Source: an uncultured Oscillospiraceae bacterium | GTDB lineage: Bacteria; Bacillota; Clostridia; Oscillospirales; Oscillospiraceae | Direction: 5' to 3' | Length of the DNA: 20,210 nt | NCBI GenBank assembly: GCA_934591725.1 | Contig: CAKTPR010000035.1 | Coordinates: 1-20,210, forward strand | Shown here: one piece after another, positions 16,148-20,210 of the stretch | How the letters are laid out: the number at the start of each line of letters is the position of its first letter | Numbering within the stretch: position 1 is the first letter of the stretch | Notes under the pieces: generated by a model | What the model was told of the DNA's origin: nothing | The model's database searches: none | The model's input: only the letters and a program-made list of their open reading frames with translations | Made by a program: the position numbers and the translations under genes

Positions 16148-17397
16148 ATTTTATTAAGTATGAATCCAAAGCTGCTTGGAAGTATATATGGACTTTCGTC
16201 AAGTGGCTCTTTATCGCGGGCGTGACGGGTATCGTCGGCGGCCTTGTCGGCACGGCCTTCAACCTCAGCGTCAGCTGGGCGACGAATACGCGCACGGCGC
16301 ATCCGTGGCTGCTGCTTCTCCTGCCGGTATCGGGTCTTCTCATCGCGGGGCTCTACCGGCTCACCAAGATGGAGAACGAGAACACCAACGCCATCATCGA
16401 CTCCATACATTTCGGTGATAAGGTGCCGCTGATGCTCGTCCCGGCGATTTTCATTTCCACGACCATAACCCACCTCTTCGGCGGCAGCGCCGGGCGCGAG
16501 GGCGCGGCGCTCCAGATAGGCGGCAGCCTCGGCTGCTATATCGGCCGGGCCTTTCACCTTGACGATAAGGATATGCGCCTTGCGACGCTCTGCGGCATGA
16601 GCGCCGTGTTCGCCGCGCTCTTCGGCACACCGCTCACCGCGACGCTTTTCGCTCTTGAGGTCATAAGCGTAGGCGTCATATACTATTCCGCGCTCGTCCC
16701 CTGCATCGTGGCCTCGCTCTTCGCGCTGGAGATGGCGCGCATCTTCGGCGTCGCCCCGACGCATTTTGACGTTGTCATCGAGCCGATCTCCGAGCTTATG
16801 CTGCTGAAGGTCTCGGCGCTTGCGGTAGTCTGCTCGCTTATGAGCACGGTGTTCTGCCTGTCGATGCACAAGACGGAGCACCTGTTTGCAAAGCTCATAA
16901 AGAACCCATACCTGCGCATCGCGGCGGGCGGCGCGCTCGTCGTGCTCATCACCGCGATCCTCGGCACCGGCGACTATAACGGAGCCGGCATGAATATAAT
17001 CAAACGTGCCATTGAGGAGGGGCAGGCAAAGCCCGACGCTTTCTTCTGGAAGCTCGCCCTCACGGCGATAACCATCGGCTGCGGCTTCAAGGGCGGCGAG
17101 GTCGTCCCGACCTTCTTCATCGGCGCGACTCTCGGCTGCGTCCTCGGTTCGCTCCTCGGCATCCCCGCGGGCTTTGCCGCGGCGCTCGGACTCATCTGCG
17201 TGTTCTGCGGTGCGGTCAACTGCCCCGTCGCGTCCATCGTCCTGAGCATCGAGCTTTTCGGCTCGACCGACCTTGTATATTTCGCGCTCGCCTGCGGCAT
17301 TGCCTATATGCTCTCCGGCTACTTCGGCCTGTACAGCAGCCAGAAGATAATGTACTCCAAGCTCAAGGCGGAGTTCATAAATATCCACGCAAAATAA
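16144..17397 (+). CDS. CLC-family anion transporter, probably of the fluoride/proton (CLC-F) type
   Basis: This 417-residue protein covers the whole CLC core. The gating-glutamate motif is THLFGGSAGREGAALQIGGS (109-128) with E119. The chloride-selective GSGIP motif is not present: the corresponding segment reads ENTNAIID (80-87), similar to the polar GN-type sequence of CLC-F proteins. GFKGGEVVPTFFIGATLG (314-331) also matches that clade more than the GGIFAP of chloride transporters. CLC-F proteins export fluoride in exchange for protons. No C-terminal CBS pair is present. The start overlaps birA by ATGA. No fluoride riboswitch was recognised nearby. CLC family membership is certain; fluoride specificity is inferred. 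Confidence 0.9.
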   Translation: MNFIKYESKAAWKYIWTFVKWLFIAGVTGIVGGLVGTAFNLSVSWATNTRTAHPWLLLLLPVSGLLIAGLYRLTKMENENTNAIIDSIHFGDKVPLMLVPAIFISTTITHLFGGSAGREGAALQIGGSLGCYIGRAFHLDDKDMRLATLCGMSAVFAALFGTPLTATLFALEVISVGVIYYSALVPCIVASLFALEMARIFGVAPTHFDVVIEPISELMLLKVSALAVVCSLMSTVFCLSMHKTEHLFAKLIKNPYLRIAAGGALVVLITAILGTGDYNGAGMNIIKRAIEEGQAKPDAFFWKLALTAITIGCGFKGGEVVPTFFIGATLGCVLGSLLGIPAGFAAALGLICVFCGAVNCPVASIVLSIELFGSTDLVYFALACGIAYMLSGYFGLYSSQKIMYSKLKAEFINIHAK

Positions 17398-17406
17398 ACC
17401 GGCGCA

Positions 17407-17435
17407 TTGCTCTGTGCCGATAGATATGCTATAAT
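17407..17435 (+). promoter_or_regulatory. promoter of the ANTAR gene
   Basis: TATAAT (17430-17435) is preceded by TGC, an extended -10 element, and TTGCTC (17407-17412) lies 17 bases upstream. It sits 10 bases after the CLC stop and about 40 before the ANTAR start. No terminator was seen between the CLC gene and this promoter, so some read-through is likely. Confidence 0.7.
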
Positions 17436-17437
17436 AA

Positions 17438-17451
17438 AGTATAATTATACT
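17438..17451. promoter_or_regulatory. 14-bp perfect palindrome at the ANTAR start point
   Basis: AGTATAATTATACT is a perfect dyad starting 2 bases after the -10 box and covering the expected transcription start. It could be an operator, or simply AT-rich promoter sequence since it includes a second TATAAT. Confidence 0.5.
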
Positions 17452-17474
17452 CCACCGGGAAAGGGGGTGTGCGC

Positions 17475-18029
17475 ATGAGCGAGAGCGCGGGCAAATACAG
17501 CATGATGATCTCCGGCGCGGCCGAGCCGCTTGCCGAAGCCGTGCGCGCAGCCGGGATGGGCAGGTTCGTTTCCGGCATCTCCGGCGTCCCGAAGGGCGCG
17601 AGCCTTGAGCGCGCGCTGATCCTGCACCCGGCGGATATCCTTGTCATCACCGATGAAGCCGCCCTGAGCTTCGCTCCCACGGCGTATAAAAAGGGCTGCC
17701 TTGCCGTGCTCCTGCTGAGCGCCGGGGACTTTGACCGCCGCGCCTGCGTTGAGCTCGGCGTGTTCTGCGCCGCGTGGGCGCAGCTGCAATGTGTGCTGCC
17801 GCAGCTCTTTGCCGCCTGCGGGCGGCTCAGCCGCTCGCGCAGCGAGTACGCCGCTCTGCGCGGCAAGCTCGACGATGCGCGGCTCATCAACCGCGCAAAG
17901 CTGCTGCTCATCTCCCGGCTCAAAATGAGCGAGGACGAAGCGCACCGCTTCCTTGAGCGCTCCGCGATGGACAGCTGCGTAAAGCTGCGCACCGTCGCCG
18001 AGAGCATAATAAGGACTTACGAAGAATAA
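17475..18029 (+). CDS. ANTAR-domain RNA-binding regulator with degenerate receiver
   Basis: This 184-residue protein ends in an ANTAR domain (about 125-184) with RLINRAKLLLISRLKMSEDEA and a final helix KLRTVAESIIRTYEE. ANTAR proteins bind paired hairpins in mRNA leaders and prevent termination. The N-terminal part has receiver-like spacing but lacks the acidic pair near the start. The strand LVITD (56-60) does not place an aspartate at the usual phosphorylation point, so control by phosphorylation is doubtful. ATG 17475 is chosen over GTG 17469 because AAGGGGG is 7 bases before the ATG and would touch the GTG. It has its own promoter, and no sensor kinase is beside it. Its target RNA is not evident in the window. 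Confidence 0.85.
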   Translation: MSESAGKYSMMISGAAEPLAEAVRAAGMGRFVSGISGVPKGASLERALILHPADILVITDEAALSFAPTAYKKGCLAVLLLSAGDFDRRACVELGVFCAAWAQLQCVLPQLFAACGRLSRSRSEYAALRGKLDDARLINRAKLLLISRLKMSEDEAHRFLERSAMDSCVKLRTVAESIIRTYEE

Positions 18030-18034
18030 AAAAT

Positions 18035-18062
18035 GGGCTGCGGCAATTTTTTGCCGCAGCCC
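18035..18062. terminator. bidirectional terminator between ANTAR gene and galU
   Basis: A perfect 12-bp GC-rich stem (GGGCTGCGGCAA with TTGCCGCAGCCC) encloses a TTTT loop. On the minus strand it is followed directly by CATTTTTTATTC, a good intrinsic terminator for galU. On the plus strand, 5 bases after the ANTAR stop, the T-run is weaker. Confidence 0.9.
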
Positions 18063-18109
18063 TCAGACTTCGTTTTGCTCTGCCCCAGCTATTGCCGCAG
18101 AACCGCTTT

Positions 18110-18985
18110 TTACTTCAGCATTTCCGCCTTGTCGATGATGAACTGGCGCAGCCATTCACCGGCCTCCTCGTTCTTCAGCGCAAAGTCGATTATCGATTCC
18201 AGATAGCCCTTGAGGTTGCCGGTGTCGTAGCGCCGGCCCTCGAAGTCCACGGCGCACATTGGCTCGACATGGCACAGCTGCTTCATACCGTCGGTGAGCT
18301 GGATCTCGTTGTTGCGGCCGGGGGCGGTGTTCGCGAGGATATCGAAGATCGCCGGGGTCAGGACGTAGCGTCCCATGATGGCATAGTTTGAAAGGCGCTC
18401 CGCCATGGTCGGCTTCTCGTTCATGTCGCCAATGCGGTATACGCGGTCGGAGAGCTTCTCTTCGAGCTTGACGGAGGAGTACTTGCATATCTCCTCACCG
18501 GGGAACTCCCTGATGGCGATGGCGCTGCAGTGGTTCGTCTCGGCGGCGTCGACAAGCTGCTTGAGCACCGGCGTGTCGCTGAGCATTATATCGTCGCCCA
18601 GCAGTATTCCGAAAGGCTCGTCGCCGACGAAGCTCTTCGCGCGCCAAATCGCGTGCCCCAGACCCTTCGTCTCCTTCTGGCGCAGGAAGTACACATCCGC
18701 CATGTCTGCGACCTCGCGCACGGTGCGGGCTTCCTTCTCCTTGCCGTCGGCCATCAGACGTGCCTCAAGATCGGGGGCATAGTCAAAATAATCCTCGATC
18801 GGGGACTTGCCGCGGTTGGTGATGATGAGGATCTCCTCAACGCCTGCCGCGACCGCTTCCTCTACGATGTACTGGAGGACGGGCTTGTCCACCAGCGGCA
18901 GCATCTCCTTGGGGATGCTCTTGGTGTTCGGCAGCAGTCTCGTTCCGAGACCGGCTGCGGGGATTATAGCTTTCCTTACTTTCAT
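18110..18985 (-). CDS. galU: UTP-glucose-1-phosphate uridylyltransferase
   Basis: This 291-residue enzyme makes UDP-glucose from UTP and glucose 1-phosphate for surface glycans and galactose metabolism. The nucleotide motif GLGTRLLPNTK is at 12-22, followed by KEMLPLVDKP, then KGLGHAI (107-113) and LLGDD (128-132). NNEIQLTDG and the C-terminal region are also typical of bacterial GalU. AGGAGGT is about 7-12 bases before the ATG. The gene follows queT by 25 bases on the same strand, so it may be cotranscribed with queH-queT, although a promoter inside queT cannot be excluded. Confidence 0.96.
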   Translation of the reverse strand: MKVRKAIIPAAGLGTRLLPNTKSIPKEMLPLVDKPVLQYIVEEAVAAGVEEILIITNRGKSPIEDYFDYAPDLEARLMADGKEKEARTVREVADMADVYFLRQKETKGLGHAIWRAKSFVGDEPFGILLGDDIMLSDTPVLKQLVDAAETNHCSAIAIREFPGEEICKYSSVKLEEKLSDRVYRIGDMNEKPTMAERLSNYAIMGRYVLTPAIFDILANTAPGRNNEIQLTDGMKQLCHVEPMCAVDFEGRRYDTGNLKGYLESIIDFALKNEEAGEWLRQFIIDKAEMLK

Positions 18986-19010
18986 GTCCTTACCTCCTCG
19001 GTGTGATATT

Positions 19011-19544
19011 TCAATCCTTGAATTTTTCTATAAGATCACGGAAAAATTTCTTTTCCGGAAGATACCTCATCAGCGGCAGGCCGATCAGATACATCACTGC
19101 GGCCTCGCCGAGGAAGATGTACAGGGCGTTCAGCGCGAACACCTCCGGGTGCGCGAACACCTTCTGGCCGTTATACGCCTCGGTTATCACCGCGCCGATG
19201 ACGACCGCGTTTATCACGACGTTTGCGCTGCATGCCAGAAACTCGCTGAGCAGGGTGTGCTTCCCCTGACCGAGACGTGCCGCGGTGAGCACCGCCGCAA
19301 GCGTCGCGAGCGACCCGAATATGATATCAAAGATGTTGCCTGTCAGCACATTCGCTATCGCGCAGCCGGCGAACAGCCCCCACGCCGTGCACGGCAGGAA
19401 GTACGGCAGTATACACAGCGCCTCGGACACGCGCACCTGTATCGCGCCGTAGCTTATTGGGGCGAGCAGCATCGTAAGTGCTGCATACGCCGCGCCGACG
19501 ACGGCAGCAGCGGTGATCGAGCGCGCGGTATTATTCATTTTCAT
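19011..19544 (-). CDS. queT: queuosine precursor transporter, QueT family
   Basis: This 177-residue membrane protein has five or six hydrophobic segments and the family motif YGAIQVRVSEAL (32-43), followed by LPYFLPCTAWGLFAGCAIANVL. QueT is an ECF-type substrate-binding component thought to import queuosine precursors. The open frame continues upstream within queH, but ATG 19544 has GGAGG 9 bases before it and gives the expected length and an N-terminus that leads into the first helix. It overlaps queH by 14 bases. The ECF energising subunits are not in the window. Confidence 0.92.
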   Translation of the reverse strand: MKMNNTARSITAAAVVGAAYAALTMLLAPISYGAIQVRVSEALCILPYFLPCTAWGLFAGCAIANVLTGNIFDIIFGSLATLAAVLTAARLGQGKHTLLSEFLACSANVVINAVVIGAVITEAYNGQKVFAHPEVFALNALYIFLGEAAVMYLIGLPLMRYLPEKKFFRDLIEKFKD

Positions 19545-20193
19545 TTGTCTTTTCCTCCCGGCCTTCCGCCATTTCGCGCGCGACTTCCTCACGGTGCTTG
19601 AGCGAGAACTCGCAGCCGCAATAGAGCTGGCGGTAAACATTATACTTCTCGCACAGCTCGATGGAGCGGTTCTCCCCGTCGCGCTTCTTGAAGTCGGACG
19701 GCAGCCAGCTCACGCCGACCATGCGCCCTACCTCTTCGCCGATCGTGTTTATCCTCACCGCGTCCTTATGGCGCGAGAGCGTCAGCGTTGAGCAGAAATA
19801 GTCAAAACCGTAGTGCTTGGCGAGTCTGCCCGCTTCGAGCAGACGCACACGGAAGCACTCGGTGCAGCGCTTTCCGCCCTCCGGTTCATTCTCCAGCCCT
19901 TTTATGCGCGCGTAATAATCCTCGCTTTTTCTCGGCTCGGCCAGAACGCTTACCTTATCTGCGAGGCCCATGTCCTCAATGAGCTTTACCTGAGTTTTGA
20001 AGCGGCGGTCAAACTCCTGCTGGGGGTAGATGTTCGGGTTATACCACAGCAAGGTCACGTCAAAATACTGCGTCAGATATTCAAGCACAGAGCTTGAGCA
20101 CGGCCCGCAGCAGCTGTGGAGCAAAACACGCGGCAGCTTTTTGCCGCGCTTCTGGATGATCTTGTCCAGTTCCTTTTGGTAGTTTCTGTTCAT
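19531..20193 (-). CDS. queH: epoxyqueuosine reductase, QueH family
   Basis: This 220-residue iron-sulfur enzyme performs the last step of queuosine formation in tRNA, replacing QueG in many anaerobes. Family features are HSCCGPCS with C28 and C29, YNPNIYP (51-57), and RCTECFRVRL with C110 and C113. These four cysteines are the expected iron-sulfur ligands. CSTLTLSRHKD and YCGCEFS complete the pattern. The start ATG 20193 fits the family's usual N-terminus, but no good ribosome site is visible in the 17 bases before the window edge. It pairs with queT in an overlapping unit. Confidence 0.95.
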   Translation of the reverse strand: MNRNYQKELDKIIQKRGKKLPRVLLHSCCGPCSSSVLEYLTQYFDVTLLWYNPNIYPQQEFDRRFKTQVKLIEDMGLADKVSVLAEPRKSEDYYARIKGLENEPEGGKRCTECFRVRLLEAGRLAKHYGFDYFCSTLTLSRHKDAVRINTIGEEVGRMVGVSWLPSDFKKRDGENRSIELCEKYNVYRQLYCGCEFSLKHREEVAREMAEGREEKTNENE

Positions 20194-20210
20194 GTCCAGA
20201 TAATAACACA

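Noticed and set aside
16060..17388. 442-residue minus-strand open frame opposite the CLC gene
   Set aside because: Highly charged, repetitive composition and exact antisense placement over a well-supported membrane protein.
19545..19640. N-terminal extension of QueT
   Set aside because: It is an Arg/Ser-rich translation of the other frame of queH; ATG 19544 with GGAGG fits the family.

Overview
The window looks like a chromosomal segment of a GC-rich anaerobic Bacillota, most likely a gut Clostridia of the Oscillospirales type. The reasons are Shine-Dalgarno-driven genes with ATG/GTG starts, a Gram-positive style lipoprotein signal, formate-tetrahydrofolate ligase, an ANTAR regulator, and QueT/QueH. 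The genus cannot be fixed from the sequence. Coding density is high; no tRNA, rRNA, CRISPR or insertion sequence was seen.

Layout. (1) Positions 1-77 are the tail of an unidentified gene whose last 26 bp are tandemly duplicated, followed by a hairpin. (2) Positions 224-11112 are a sugar-acid type catabolic locus. A FadR-type GntR regulator has its own promoter. A second consensus promoter, with a GntR-type palindrome at its start point, drives eleven same-strand genes: two DapA/NanA-family lyases, a TRAP transporter (DctP, DctQ, DctM), an AEC permease, an Ldh2-family oxidoreductase, a zinc-type alcohol dehydrogenase, a ribokinase-like PfkB kinase, a CBS-less arabinose-5-phosphate isomerase-like SIS protein and an RbsD/FucU mutarotase. 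(3) fhs is convergent to this operon (11180-12847, minus strand). (4) Positions 13004-17397 are a four-gene operon with overlapping or near-abutting ends: GT-C-like membrane protein, inositol-monophosphatase family protein, biotin ligase without a DNA-binding domain, and a CLC transporter resembling the fluoride clade. (5) A stand-alone ANTAR protein with a degenerate receiver lies at 17475-18029. (6) queH-queT-galU run on the minus strand from the right edge to 18110 and share a bidirectional terminator with the ANTAR gene.

How the main locus may work (inference). The order lyase, TRAP uptake, mutarotase, kinase and arabinose-5-phosphate isomerase suggests uptake of a ulosonic acid and cleavage to pyruvate plus an aldopentose. 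The sugar would then be anomerised, phosphorylated and isomerised into the pentose phosphate pathway. Kdo, the LPS sugar, would fit exactly: Kdo aldolase gives pyruvate plus D-arabinose, the kinase D-arabinose 5-phosphate, and the SIS protein D-ribulose 5-phosphate. The SIS protein carries all four residues known to matter in E. coli KdsD at a constant offset. The roles of the two oxidoreductases in this scheme are unexplained.
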